From JBBKXP01 sp038251315 (GTDB lineage: Bacteria; Pseudomonadota; Alphaproteobacteria; Rhodobacterales; Rhodobacteraceae), in assembly GCA_038251315.1 (NCBI GenBank), contig JBBSBK010000003.1, forward strand, positions 1 through 64,000: a stretch of 64,000 nucleotides of DNA, read 5' to 3'. The notes beneath the pieces were generated by a model. The model was given only the letters and a program-made list of their open reading frames with translations, was not told the origin of the DNA and ran no database searches. Shown here piece after piece: positions 46,519 through 55,865 of this stretch. Each line of letters starts with the position of its first letter. The first letter of the stretch is position 1. Position numbers and translations under genes: made by a program.

Positions 46519-47810
46519 ACATCGAAGACCGCCTTGTCGCCTTTGCCCGCGCACCCATCACGGCACCTGAAGCGCTGGAAATGGCGCGGCTGTCGGTGTT
46601 CGATTGGGCCACTTGCGGGTTGGCAGGGCTTGACGAACCGGTGGCGCGCATCGTGCGGGCCGCGGCGCAGTCCGACGCCGGTGCACCACTGGCGACGCTG
46701 ATCGGCAGTGGCCGGGTGCCGACGCGGGCGGCGGCGCTGGTCAACGGGACGATCAGCCACGCGCTCGACTACGACGATACCCATTTTGGCCATATCGGGC
46801 ATCCCTCGGTGGCCGTGGTTCCGGCGGCGTTGGCGCTAGCGGAAACCACCGGGGCGCCAATGGAAGATTTCATTGCGGCGGTTCTGATCGGGGCCGAGGC
46901 GTCGATCCGGGTCGGCCTTTGGCTGGGCCGGGCGCATTATCAGGCGGGGTTTCATCAGACAGCGACCGCCGGGGCGATCGGCGCCACCGTTGCCACCTGT
47001 CGTCTGGCGGGGGCCGATGACCGCCAGTGCATGCATGCCATCGGCCTTGCTGCGACCCGCGCCGCCGGGCTGAAATCGCAATTCGGGACGATGGGCAAAC
47101 CTTACAATGCCGGTTTGGCTGCTGAAACCGGGGTAGTGGCGGCGACACTTGCGCTGGCTGGCATGACCTCGACGCCGCTGGGCCTGTCCGGTCCGCAGGG
47201 CCTCGGGCCGACGCATCACGGGGTGGCGGACATGGCGGCGCTCGATGGGCTGGGCGATGAGTGGTCGTTTTTAGGTATCAGCCACAAGTTCCACGCCTGT
47301 TGCCATGGTCTGCACGCGATGCTCGGCGCGGTTCAGGGATTGGCGGCCGACCCTGCTCAGGTCGTAGCAGTGATCGTCCGGACGCATCCGCGCTGGTTGA
47401 GCGTCTGCAACATCGCTGCGCCGCGCACTGGGCTTGAGGCGAAATTCAGTTACCGGTTGACCTGCGCCATGGCGCTGGCGGGGGTGGATACCGGTGCGAC
47501 AGCGACTTTCAGCGAGGCGATGGCCTGCCGCGCCGACCTCGCAGCACTGCGCGATCTGGTCAGCGTCGTGGCCGACAACGGGTTAACCGAGATGCAGGCA
47601 GCGGTGCAGGTGACGTTGCGCGGCGGCGCGGTGTTGACCGCGACGCATGATCTTGCAGTCTCCCTGCCGTACGAACTGCGCAGCGAAAGGCTGCGGGCCA
47701 AAACCACGGCTCTGCTGGGAGCGGCGCGGGCCGATGATCTGTGGGCGGCAACCAAGGCGGACACGCTGTCGCCATTTGTCGCGCTATTGGGCGCGGATCG
47801 CGGTGAGTAA
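46515..47810 (+). CDS. MmgE/PrpD family protein
   Basis: Protein of 431 residues, the full length of the MmgE/PrpD fold: SVFDWATCGLAGL near residue 28, GTISHALDYDDTH near residue 80, GFHQTATAGAIGAT near 155 and SHKFHACCHGLH near residue 256. Known members dehydrate 2-methylcitrate or act in itaconate metabolism (cis-aconitate decarboxylase). No prpC or prpB gene is nearby, so substrate is unknown. The stop is within the end of the convergent pncC gene (27-base overlap). Confidence 0.9.
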   Translation: MNIEDRLVAFARAPITAPEALEMARLSVFDWATCGLAGLDEPVARIVRAAAQSDAGAPLATLIGSGRVPTRAAALVNGTISHALDYDDTHFGHIGHPSVAVVPAALALAETTGAPMEDFIAAVLIGAEASIRVGLWLGRAHYQAGFHQTATAGAIGATVATCRLAGADDRQCMHAIGLAATRAAGLKSQFGTMGKPYNAGLAAETGVVAATLALAGMTSTPLGLSGPQGLGPTHHGVADMAALDGLGDEWSFLGISHKFHACCHGLHAMLGAVQGLAADPAQVVAVIVRTHPRWLSVCNIAAPRTGLEAKFSYRLTCAMALAGVDTGATATFSEAMACRADLAALRDLVSVVADNGLTEMQAAVQVTLRGGAVLTATHDLAVSLPYELRSERLRAKTTALLGAARADDLWAATKADTLSPFVALLGADRGE

Positions 47811-48257
47811 CAGCTTCAGGGCATGATCCCGCGCTGCCAGCCGGACCTTGGCGCGACCCAGCGGGCCGAATTCGACAGTTTCGGTCTGCGTTCCGCGCGA
47901 GGTGGCAACGCCGAAACACACCCGCCCCTCCGGCTTGTGCTCCGACCCGCCCGGCCCGGCGATGCCGGTGGTCGACACCGCGATGCGGGCGTCCGAGCGG
48001 GCGACGGCCCCTTGGGCCATTTCGGCCGCGATGGGTTCGGATACCGCGCCAAAACGGTCCAGCGTGGCCTGCGTCACCCCCAGCATCTGCACCTTGGCAG
48101 CGTTGGCATAAGTGACAAACCCCGAAACGAACGCCGCCGAACTGCCGGGCGTTTCGGTCAGCGCAGCGGCGATCATCCCGCCCGTGCAGCTTTCAGCCGT
48201 GGCGAAGGTGATCGACTTTTGCTTTGCTTCTTCAAGTATTTGCATGGCGATCTTCAT
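47784..48257 (-). CDS. pncC: Nicotinamide-nucleotide amidohydrolase (CinA C-terminal type)
   Basis: Protein of 157 residues covering only the CinA C-terminal domain: ITFATAESCTGGMIAAALTETPGSS in two parts near residue 16 (catalytic Ser and Lys region) and STTGIAGPGGSEHKPEGRVCFG near residue 95. It deamidates NMN to nicotinic acid mononucleotide. Overlaps pgpA by four bases upstream; pncC, pgpA and ispDF run as one operon. Confidence 0.92.
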   Translation of the reverse strand: MKIAMQILEEAKQKSITFATAESCTGGMIAAALTETPGSSAAFVSGFVTYANAAKVQMLGVTQATLDRFGAVSEPIAAEMAQGAVARSDARIAVSTTGIAGPGGSEHKPEGRVCFGVATSRGTQTETVEFGPLGRAKVRLAARDHALKLLLTAIRAQ

Positions 48258-48745
48258 CGCATCAGCAGGCCATGTGCGATCCCGGCCAGGACGGCAACAC
48301 CCAATGCGGCAAGCAGTCCGGCGATCGCGTCGTCCAGCATGACGCCCAAGGGCCCTTGCTGCCTGTCAGCCCAACCAATCGGGCCGGGTTTCCAGATGTC
48401 GAACAGGCGGAAGAGCACGAATGCGGCGACCCATCCGGGCCACAGGGCAAGGATGCTCACGCCGTTGTTGGCCGCACCAAAGGCGATGGGAAGAAGCGCG
48501 ATCCATTGGCCTGCTACTTCGTCAATCACGATTTCGGATGGGTCGTGATCCGCTTTCCCCTGCGTTTCCACAGCGGTGGCCCACCATCCCAAGGCAAAAA
48601 CGATGGCCACGGCGAGGGTCAGACCATAGGGACCAGTGACCAAGTATGTGATCCATGCGACGGGCAATGCGGCCAGCGACCCCCATGTTCCGGGTGCCGG
48701 GCGCAGATGGCCGACGTAGAAAAACGTGGCGATCAGGTGGCTCAT
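48254..48745 (-). CDS. pgpA: Phosphatidylglycerophosphatase A
   Basis: Inner-membrane protein of 163 residues: RPAPGTWGSLAALPVA near residue 15, the catalytic DPSEIVIDEVAGQW near residue 67 and FRLFDIWKPGPIGWAD near residue 112, all PgpA signatures. It dephosphorylates phosphatidylglycerophosphate to phosphatidylglycerol. Four predicted membrane segments. Overlaps both neighbours by four bases. Confidence 0.95.
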   Translation of the reverse strand: MSHLIATFFYVGHLRPAPGTWGSLAALPVAWITYLVTGPYGLTLAVAIVFALGWWATAVETQGKADHDPSEIVIDEVAGQWIALLPIAFGAANNGVSILALWPGWVAAFVLFRLFDIWKPGPIGWADRQQGPLGVMLDDAIAGLLAALGVAVLAGIAHGLLMR

Positions 48746-49872
48746 CTCTTCACCAGCGTCGCTGTGGCAATGGCGGCGATGCCTTCACCCCGGCCGGTGA
48801 ACCCCAGCTTTTCCGACGTGGTGGCCTTGACGCTGATCCGGTCTGCGTCAACCCCCATGATTCGCGCCATTTCGGCTTTCATCGCGGGAGCATGCGGGCC
48901 GACCTTTGGGTATTCGCAGATCAGCGTGCAATCGGCGTGCGTGATCGCGTAGCCCGCTTCGCGGGCCAGATCGCAGGCGTGGGTCAGGAAAATGTGGCTG
49001 GCCGCACCCTTCCATTGTGGGTCCGACGGTGGAAAATGCTGGCCGATGTCACTTTGTCCCAACGCACCATAGATCGCATCGGTGACGGCGTGCATGCCGA
49101 CATCGGCGTCCGAATGCCCCTGCAGGGTGCGGTCATGCGGCACCCGGACGCCGCAAAGCCAGACATGGTCGCCGGGGCCAAAGCGGTGAACGTCAAAACC
49201 GTTGCCGGTGCGCACATCCATGTCATCTCCTAACAACATGGCCGCACGAACAAAATCGGCGGCAGTGGTGATCTTCATATTGGCGGGATCGCCGGGGGTG
49301 ATGGCGACCTTCATGCCGGCAGCGCGGGCGACCGCGACATCGTCTGCGGCGTCGCCTCGATCCTGCGCGTAGGCCGTAACTATCGCCTGATAGTCGAACC
49401 CTTGTGGGGTCTGGGCACGGAACAGGCCATCACGATTTTCGGTTCCGCTGACGATCCCATCACGGCCCCGCCAGAGTGCGTCGGTCAGTTGCAGGCCGGG
49501 CGCGGCTGCTGCGTGGGTGTCCAACGCCGACATGACCGCTCTGATCACGGCGGCACTGACCAGCGGTCGGGCGGCGTCATGGATCAGTACGCGGGTCGGC
49601 GGATCGGCGGCAAGGGCCTCCAGACCTGCCCGCACCGATGCGCCACGGGTTGCACCGCCGCTGACCACAGAAACTCCATCGCAATCAAGCAGATGCAGGT
49701 CGTCTTTATGCGCCACCACGACGATACGATCGATGCCCGGATAGCCACGAAACGCCGTGATGGTCCGATCGATCACCCGATGTCCGGACAGATCGCGCCA
49801 CTGCTTGGGTGGTCCTTCTCCGGCGCGGGTGCCGCGACCGGCGGCGACGATGATGACGGCGGTAGTGGTCAT
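48742..49872 (-). CDS. ispDF: Bifunctional IspD/IspF enzyme
   Basis: Protein of 376 residues. IspD half (1-220): AAGRGTRAGEGPPKQW near residue 9, LIHDAARPLV near 95, and AQTPQGFD. IspF half (from about 220): GNGFDVHRFGPGDHVWLCG, then HSDADVGMHAVTDAIYGALG and the C-terminal SVKATTSEKLGFTGRGEG. It performs two steps of the MEP isoprenoid pathway. Fused ispDF is common in alphaproteobacteria. ATG at 49872 is used; an upstream start at 49995 would add an unrelated AT-rich stretch. Confidence 0.96.
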   Translation of the reverse strand: MTTTAVIIVAAGRGTRAGEGPPKQWRDLSGHRVIDRTITAFRGYPGIDRIVVVAHKDDLHLLDCDGVSVVSGGATRGASVRAGLEALAADPPTRVLIHDAARPLVSAAVIRAVMSALDTHAAAAPGLQLTDALWRGRDGIVSGTENRDGLFRAQTPQGFDYQAIVTAYAQDRGDAADDVAVARAAGMKVAITPGDPANMKITTAADFVRAAMLLGDDMDVRTGNGFDVHRFGPGDHVWLCGVRVPHDRTLQGHSDADVGMHAVTDAIYGALGQSDIGQHFPPSDPQWKGAASHIFLTHACDLAREAGYAITHADCTLICEYPKVGPHAPAMKAEMARIMGVDADRISVKATTSEKLGFTGRGEGIAAIATATLVKR

Positions 49873-50036
49873 AAACCCCCTCGAGACGGTTTTGGACAGT
49901 CCTATGCGCAGTTTGCCGTTTGCGCAAATGTTGACTTTCCCAAAGCCCTTACGATGAATAATTGGGCATAAAATTGACTTCGCCCAAATTAACATCGGTC
50001 CGCATTGAAGCTGCCGGAGCGAGGCGCTAGGTCACG
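49873..50036. promoter_or_regulatory. Divergent regulatory region ispDF / dusB-ntr operon
   Basis: AT-richer 164-base gap between divergent genes. It contains the inverted repeat TTGGGC (49962-49967) and GCCCAA (49982-49987), spaced by 14 bases, and TTGACT hexamers at about 49931 and 49974 that could be -35 elements. A -10 cannot be fixed with confidence. No sigma-54 GG-N10-GC site is evident. Confidence 0.35.
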
Positions 50037-51050
50037 ATGAGCGCAACAACCGGCAGGCCCATGCCCGAACCGATCCAGATCGGCCCCATGTCCCTTGTTC
50101 CGCCCGTGGCCCTCGCGCCGCTGGCGGGAATCACAGATCTGCCGTTTCGTCAGTTGGTGGCCAGTTTTGGTGTCGGCTGGGTTGTGTCGGAAATGGTTGC
50201 AAGCCAAGAAATGGTGCAGGCCAAACCGGGGGTGCGCGAACGCGCCGAACTGGGCTTTGGGCAGGCCAATACCGCCGTGCAACTGGCCGGGCGCGAGGCC
50301 CATTGGATGGCCGAGGCCGCCCGCATGGTCGCCGCAAACGGGGCGCGGATGATCGACATCAACATGGGCTGCCCGTCCAAAAAGGTGACGAACGGCTATT
50401 CCGGGTCGGCGCTGCTGCGCGATCTTGACCATGCGCTGACTCTGATTGATGCCGTGGTCGGGGCGGTCGATATTCCGGTGACGTTGAAAACCCGCCTAGG
50501 TTGGGACGACGCCCTGTTGAATGCCGCCGATCTGGCGCGGCGGGCGGAAAATGCAGGCATTCAGCTTATCACCATTCACGGACGCACCCGTTGCCAGTTT
50601 TACAAAGGTTCCGCCGATTGGGCTGCGATCCGGGTGATCAAGGATGCGGTCAGCATTCCGGTGATCGCGAACGGGGACATCACCGATATCTACAGCGCCC
50701 GCGCCGCGCTGACCCAATCGGGGGCAGATGGCGTCATGGTCGGGCGCGGTGCGCAAGGGCGGCCTTGGGTTCTCGCGCAGATTGCCGCCGGGCTGGGGCA
50801 CGGTTCTGCCCCAAAGGTGCCGCAGGGTGCTGCATTGGCCGATATGGTGGCGGGTCATTACACCGCCATGCTGGGTTTTTACGGCAAGGCCTTGGGCAAC
50901 CGCATGGCCCGCAAGCATCTGGGCTGGTATATGGACCACGCCGGCGCGCCCGCCCCCCTGCGCCATGAGGTCCTGACCGAATGCGATCCGGCTCGTGTGC
51001 TGCGCCTGATCCCTGACGCGATGACAGCGCGTCAGCAGGTGGCGGCATGA
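50037..51050 (+). CDS. dusB: tRNA-dihydrouridine synthase (DusB/NifR3)
   Basis: Protein of 337 residues: PVALAPLAGITDLPFRQLV near residue 20, VVSEMVAS, catalytic Cys in MIDINMGCPSKKVTNGYSG near residue 105, VTLKTRLGWDD and DGVMVGRGAQGRPW. It reduces uridine in tRNA with FMN. Historically called nifR3 in Rhodobacter, where it heads the ntrBC operon; that gene order is reproduced here. The stop overlaps ntrB. Confidence 0.95.
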   Translation: MSATTGRPMPEPIQIGPMSLVPPVALAPLAGITDLPFRQLVASFGVGWVVSEMVASQEMVQAKPGVRERAELGFGQANTAVQLAGREAHWMAEAARMVAANGARMIDINMGCPSKKVTNGYSGSALLRDLDHALTLIDAVVGAVDIPVTLKTRLGWDDALLNAADLARRAENAGIQLITIHGRTRCQFYKGSADWAAIRVIKDAVSIPVIANGDITDIYSARAALTQSGADGVMVGRGAQGRPWVLAQIAAGLGHGSAPKVPQGAALADMVAGHYTAMLGFYGKALGNRMARKHLGWYMDHAGAPAPLRHEVLTECDPARVLRLIPDAMTARQQVAA

Positions 51051-52129
51051 TGCGGAATTCGGCCCTTTGGTCGTCACTGCCTGTGCCGGCGATTTTGGTG
51101 GCGGCCGACGACACGATAGCGGCGATCAATCCGGCGGCGGAATCGTTCCTGAACCTCGCATCCCGCGCCCTGATCGGGGCGCCAGTCTGGGACAAGGTAA
51201 TGATCGCCGCCGATATCGAAGGGCCGTTCGGGCGGGCCCGCGAACACCGCAGTTCACTGTTCGTCAACGATGTCGACGTGGGCAGCGGCGAACGTGCGCC
51301 GATGCAGTGCAACATCCAGTTCGCGCCGCTTCAGGGGGCGGATGACCTGATGATCATGATGATCAGCCCACGCGAAATCGCCAGCCGGATGACCCAGAAC
51401 GTCCAGACCGCCCGTGCCACCAAATCCGCGATCGGCATGGCCGAAATGCTGGCGCACGAGATCAAGAACCCGCTGGCGGGCATCACTGGGGCGGCGCAAC
51501 TGCTATCGATGGGCCTTGACCCCGCCGATCAGGAAATGACCGACCTGATCGTCGATGAATGTCGCCGCATCGTCAAACTGCTTGAACAGGTTGAACAGTT
51601 CGGCAATCTGCGCCCGCCTGCGGTGCGCGCCGTCAATATCCACGATGTGCTGGACCGGGTGCGACGGTCGGCGGCTGTCGGGTTCGGGGCGCATATGACG
51701 TTCATCGAGGACTACGACCCGTCCTTGCCCGGGGTGCTGGCTGACGCCGATCAACTGCTTCAGGTCATCATGAACCTCGTCAAGAATGCTTCAGAGGCAA
51801 GCACTGGCGGCACCATCCGCCTGCATACTTTCTACGACACATCGCTGCGTCTGCGCCGCGAGGATGGCACCCAAGCCCGTCTGCCGGTCCAGATCGAGAT
51901 TATCGATGACGGCCCCGGCCTGCCCCCCGCGATCGCGGCGGATGTTTTCGAGCCGTTTGTATCCGGGCGCGAAAACGGAACGGGCTTGGGTCTGGCGCTG
52001 GTCAGCAAGCTGGTCGGCGATGTCGGCGGTTGGATCGCTGCGGATTCGGTGCCGGGCCGCACCGTTTTCCGCGTGTCGTTGCCACTGGCCCCCAAAGATG
52101 CCCCCGATGATGAAACTGGAGAACCCTGA
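51047..52129 (+). CDS. ntrB: Nitrogen-regulation sensor histidine kinase NtrB
   Basis: Protein of 360 residues. The N-terminal PAS-like domain spans about 1-115. The dimerisation/phosphoacceptor segment has H137 in MLAHEIKNPLAGITGAAQ. The ATPase domain contains a conserved Asn in VIMNLVKNASEA and the G boxes IIDDGPGLPP and GTGLGLALV. No membrane segment. With GlnB it phosphorylates NtrC according to nitrogen status. Overlaps dusB and ntrC by four and one bases. Confidence 0.96.
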   Translation: MMRNSALWSSLPVPAILVAADDTIAAINPAAESFLNLASRALIGAPVWDKVMIAADIEGPFGRAREHRSSLFVNDVDVGSGERAPMQCNIQFAPLQGADDLMIMMISPREIASRMTQNVQTARATKSAIGMAEMLAHEIKNPLAGITGAAQLLSMGLDPADQEMTDLIVDECRRIVKLLEQVEQFGNLRPPAVRAVNIHDVLDRVRRSAAVGFGAHMTFIEDYDPSLPGVLADADQLLQVIMNLVKNASEASTGGTIRLHTFYDTSLRLRREDGTQARLPVQIEIIDDGPGLPPAIAADVFEPFVSGRENGTGLGLALVSKLVGDVGGWIAADSVPGRTVFRVSLPLAPKDAPDDETGEP

Positions 52130-53493
52130 TGGATGGCACTGTTCTTGTCGCCGACGACGACCGCACGATCCGCACGGTCCTGACGCAGGCGCTGACCCGC
52201 GCCGGATGCAAGGTGCATGCTACATCGTCGCTGGTGACGCTGATGCGTTGGGTCGACGAGGGCAAAGGTGATCTGGTGATTTCCGACGTCATCATGCCCG
52301 ATGGCAATGGCTTGGAACAGCTACCGCTGATTTCTGCTGCTCGCCCCGGCCTGCCGGTCATCATCATATCGGCGCAGAACACCATGATGACGGCGATACA
52401 GGCGACCGAGGCCGAGGCCTATGATTACCTGCCCAAACCCTTCGATCTGCCCGATCTGATGAAACGCGCCGCCCGTGCGCTTGCCGTCAAACGCCGCACA
52501 CCGGGGCCAAAGGCCTCGCCCGACCGTCCGACCAACGATCTGCCGCTTGTCGGACGGACCCCGGCGATGCAGGGCCTGTATAAATTGGTCGCACGGGTGA
52601 TGAACACCGCGCTGCCTGTCCTGATCACGGGCGAAAGCGGCACCGGCAAATCGTTGATCGCCCGCGCGATCCACGACTTTTCGGACCGGCGCAATCTGCC
52701 CTTTGTCACCGTCAGCCCCGCCGACCTTGACGGCATGGACGGCCCCGCCACCTTGCTTGCGCGCGCGCGCGGCGGATCGCTGCTGTTTGACGAGGTGGGC
52801 GATATGGACGCCAATGCCCAAAGCCGGATCGTCCGCATGTTGGACGGCCTGCCCGATAACGCCCCCCGGATCATGGCGACGTCGCAGATCGATCTGCAGA
52901 ACCGGATCAGCGATGGGGGGTTTCGCGAGGATCTGTTCTATCGCTTGGGCGGGGTCACCATCGCCGTTCCGCCCCTGCGCGAAAGGGTGGACGATATCGC
53001 GCTGCTGGCAGACTATTTCCTGCAACGGGCCGAACGCGACGGGGCCAACCTGCGCAAGCTTGGTCCCAGTGCGCTGGACCTTGCCCGCGCCTACAGTTGG
53101 CCGGGCAACGTGCGTCAGTTGGAAAACGCACTGCGCCGTCTTGTCGCTACCGGCACCGAAGAAGAGGTAACGCGCGCCGAAATGGATGCCGTGCTGTCCA
53201 ACCAGCCGGCGATGGAACCGCTGCGCACCGGAGGCGACGGTGAAAAACTGTCGGCGTCGGTAGCGCGCCATCTGCAACGCTATTTCGATCTGCACGGTGG
53301 GATGTTGCCACCTGCGGGCCTGTACCCGCGCATCCTTCGGGAGGTCGAGGGACCATTGATCGAAATCGCGCTGGATGCCACCGGCGGAAATCAGGCCAAA
53401 TGTGCCGATTTGCTTGGCATCAACCGCAATACCTTGCGCAAGAAGATCACCGAGTTGGATATCCGCGTGACACGCCGCCGCAAGTTGATGTAA
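52129..53493 (+). CDS. ntrC: Nitrogen-regulation response regulator NtrC lacking GAFTGA
   Basis: Protein of 454 residues. The receiver domain has its acidic pocket in LVADDDR and the phosphoacceptor Asp in VISDVIMPDGNG. The AAA+ domain keeps Walker A GESGTGKSLIA near residue 168, Walker B SLLFDEVGDM and the YSWPGNVRQLEN sensor. The 20-30 residues between them that hold the GAFTGA loop are missing: PADLDGMDGPATLLARARGG runs straight to Walker B. C-terminal Fis-type helix-turn-helix near residues 410-445 (GGNQAKCADLLGINRNTLRKK in part). Such NtrC proteins in Rhodobacter act with sigma-70. Confidence 0.96.
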   Translation: MDGTVLVADDDRTIRTVLTQALTRAGCKVHATSSLVTLMRWVDEGKGDLVISDVIMPDGNGLEQLPLISAARPGLPVIIISAQNTMMTAIQATEAEAYDYLPKPFDLPDLMKRAARALAVKRRTPGPKASPDRPTNDLPLVGRTPAMQGLYKLVARVMNTALPVLITGESGTGKSLIARAIHDFSDRRNLPFVTVSPADLDGMDGPATLLARARGGSLLFDEVGDMDANAQSRIVRMLDGLPDNAPRIMATSQIDLQNRISDGGFREDLFYRLGGVTIAVPPLRERVDDIALLADYFLQRAERDGANLRKLGPSALDLARAYSWPGNVRQLENALRRLVATGTEEEVTRAEMDAVLSNQPAMEPLRTGGDGEKLSASVARHLQRYFDLHGGMLPPAGLYPRILREVEGPLIEIALDATGGNQAKCADLLGINRNTLRKKITELDIRVTRRRKLM

Positions 53494-53602
53494 AACCGCA
53501 ACAGAACCGTGGCCCCAGAGTCGCAAGCCCCATGGCTGGCTTTGGCGGAACCACGCAATCGGCGGTTTCCGGGGGTCACGCCCCGGTCGGGGGAATCGGG
53601 CG

Positions 53603-55858
53603 TTGCGCGCACAGCGAACCCTTTTGGGCATCAACTTTGCCACGTTCAGCCGCTGGCGCCGCCAGCGTCGGGTGCAGAATGCTGGCACGCTGGGACTTGT
53701 CCTGTTGGGGCCGGTTCTTGCCGGGCTGACGTTTACTGTTCTGGGACCGCTGGATCAGGGCAGCAATGGGCCGTGGCTGCGGATCATCCTGCTGGCCGAT
53801 CTGGTTTACATCCTGCTGGTCGCCGCTTTGGTCATGCAGCGGGTCGCACAACTGGTGATCGCGCGGCGGGCCCGTTCCGCAGGATCGCGGTTGCATCTGC
53901 GGCTGACCGGGGTGTTCGCCCTTCTGGCGCTGATTCCGACGGTTCTGGTCGCGGTCTTTGCCACCCTATCGATCAACGTCGGGCTTGAGGGGTGGTTTTC
54001 CGAAAGAGTGCAGAATGTCCTGTCGACATCGCTGTCGGCCGCACAGGCCTATGAGGACGAACACCGTGCCGAACTGCGCCGCGATGGCGAGGCACTGGCA
54101 GGGTTCCTGAATACTGAACGGCAGAAGAATTTCTTTATGTCTGACGGTGAAATCCGGCAGGCTTTGGGCCGGGTACAGGGCCAGATTGAACGCGGATTGA
54201 CTGCGGCCTTCGTGATCGACAGCGCGGGCGAGATCAAGGCACGTGGCGCCCGGTCCTATGAATTCGGCTATGAACGTCCCGATGCGACCCGGTTTGCCGA
54301 GGCCGATGAAAAGGGCATTGCCATCGTCGAGGACTATGCCAACGACGAATTTCGCGCTTTAATCCCGCTGGATGCGTTTCTGGACCGCTATCTGTTCGTC
54401 AGCCGAGCGGTTGACGGGTCGATTCTGTCGCTGCTCGACGATACCAAACAGACCGTGACGCTGTACCAGCAATTGGAATCCGACCGGGGCCGTCTGCTGT
54501 TCGAATTCGGGCTGCTGTATCTGGGGTTTGCGGTGATCCTGATTCTGGCGGCGATCTGGCTGGGTTTGTGGTTCGCCGAACGGCTGTCGCGTCCGGTCGG
54601 GCGGTTGGTCACGGCCTCGCAGAGGGTGGGCGCAGGCGATCTCGACGTGCGCGTGATCGAGGATGACGGCGACGACGAAATCGCCCAGCTTGGCCACTAT
54701 TTCAACCAGATGACCGGGCAACTCAAGGAACAGCGCGCGGCGCTGCTGGAAAACACCGCGCAGATCGAACAACGCGGTCGGTTGTTCGATTCGGTGCTGA
54801 ATTCGGTGACATCTGGAGTTGTGGGTCTCGATGCACGGGGCAAGGTGACGTTCGTGAACCCCTCGGCCCGCCGCCTGCTGGTTGTCGGACAGAAGGATAC
54901 CGAACGGGCGCTGTCGACCGCCGTCCCTGAATTCGCGCCGCTGTTCGAGGAATTGCGCACCGAAGCGCGGCGCGTCGTGCAAGGGCAGGTCAACCTGATC
55001 CGCAGTGGCAATCAGGAAACCCTGCTGGTGCGGATGGCACCGAGACGCACCGAGGACGGCAACCTCGAAGGCTATGTCGTTGCCTTTGACGACGTCACCG
55101 ATCTGGTCAGCGCGCAGCGGATGGCAGCCTGGGGCGATGTCGCACGCCGAATCGCGCATGAGATCAAGAACCCGTTGACGCCGATCCAGCTTTCTGCTGA
55201 AAGGATTAAACGCAAGTTCCGCTCGAAAGTCGGCGACGAGGCTGAAGCGCTTGACCAGATGACCGATGTGATCGTCAGGCAAACCAATGACTTGCGCCGC
55301 ATCGTTGATGAGTTTTCGAAATTCGCGCGGATGCCGGAACCCGAGCGTTTGACCAACGACCTGACCAAACTGGTGCGCGACGCGATAACCTTGCAGGAGG
55401 CCGGACAACCCGATGTGGTATTCGTGTCGACCTTGCCTGCCACGCCGGTTCTGGCCGAGGTCGACAGCACGATGATCAGCCAGGCCCTCACAAATCTGAT
55501 CAAGAACGCAGGTGAAGCCATTGAAACACTGTCCGAAAAAGGTGTAGCGGACAGCTTCACCCCGGAAATCCGGGTGACGCTTAGCACCGACGGCGATCAT
55601 GCCCGGATCACCATTGCCGACAACGGCATCGGTCTGCCCCAAGACCGGGCCCGCCTGTTCGAACCCTATGTGACCACCCGCGACAAGGGCACCGGTCTAG
55701 GCCTGCCCATCGTCAAGAAGATCATCGAAGAACATGGCGGCACCCTGCGCCTGGAGGATGCTCCGCAATTTGACGGCAGCGGTCGCGTCGGCGCGATGGC
55801 CGTCATCGACCTGCCTGTGATGCGCATCGGCGCACAGGCCAACAAGATACTAGCGTGA
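53603..55858 (+). CDS. ntrY: Sensor histidine kinase NtrY
   Basis: Protein of 751 residues. Three N-terminal membrane segments are visible (residues about 27-50, 62-85, 108-130), then an extracytoplasmic loop to about 300, a fourth segment (LLFEFGLLYLGFAVILILAA), HAMP, PAS and kinase domains. Phosphoacceptor His is in IAHEIKNPLTPIQLSAE near residue 519; the ATPase boxes DNGIGLPQD and GTGLGLPIV follow. The TTG at 53603 is the first usable start; it lies 109 bases after ntrC. It pairs with NtrX. Confidence 0.95.
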   Translation: MRAQRTLLGINFATFSRWRRQRRVQNAGTLGLVLLGPVLAGLTFTVLGPLDQGSNGPWLRIILLADLVYILLVAALVMQRVAQLVIARRARSAGSRLHLRLTGVFALLALIPTVLVAVFATLSINVGLEGWFSERVQNVLSTSLSAAQAYEDEHRAELRRDGEALAGFLNTERQKNFFMSDGEIRQALGRVQGQIERGLTAAFVIDSAGEIKARGARSYEFGYERPDATRFAEADEKGIAIVEDYANDEFRALIPLDAFLDRYLFVSRAVDGSILSLLDDTKQTVTLYQQLESDRGRLLFEFGLLYLGFAVILILAAIWLGLWFAERLSRPVGRLVTASQRVGAGDLDVRVIEDDGDDEIAQLGHYFNQMTGQLKEQRAALLENTAQIEQRGRLFDSVLNSVTSGVVGLDARGKVTFVNPSARRLLVVGQKDTERALSTAVPEFAPLFEELRTEARRVVQGQVNLIRSGNQETLLVRMAPRRTEDGNLEGYVVAFDDVTDLVSAQRMAAWGDVARRIAHEIKNPLTPIQLSAERIKRKFRSKVGDEAEALDQMTDVIVRQTNDLRRIVDEFSKFARMPEPERLTNDLTKLVRDAITLQEAGQPDVVFVSTLPATPVLAEVDSTMISQALTNLIKNAGEAIETLSEKGVADSFTPEIRVTLSTDGDHARITIADNGIGLPQDRARLFEPYVTTRDKGTGLGLPIVKKIIEEHGGTLRLEDAPQFDGSGRVGAMAVIDLPVMRIGAQANKILA

Positions 55859-55865
55859 GGATAGC

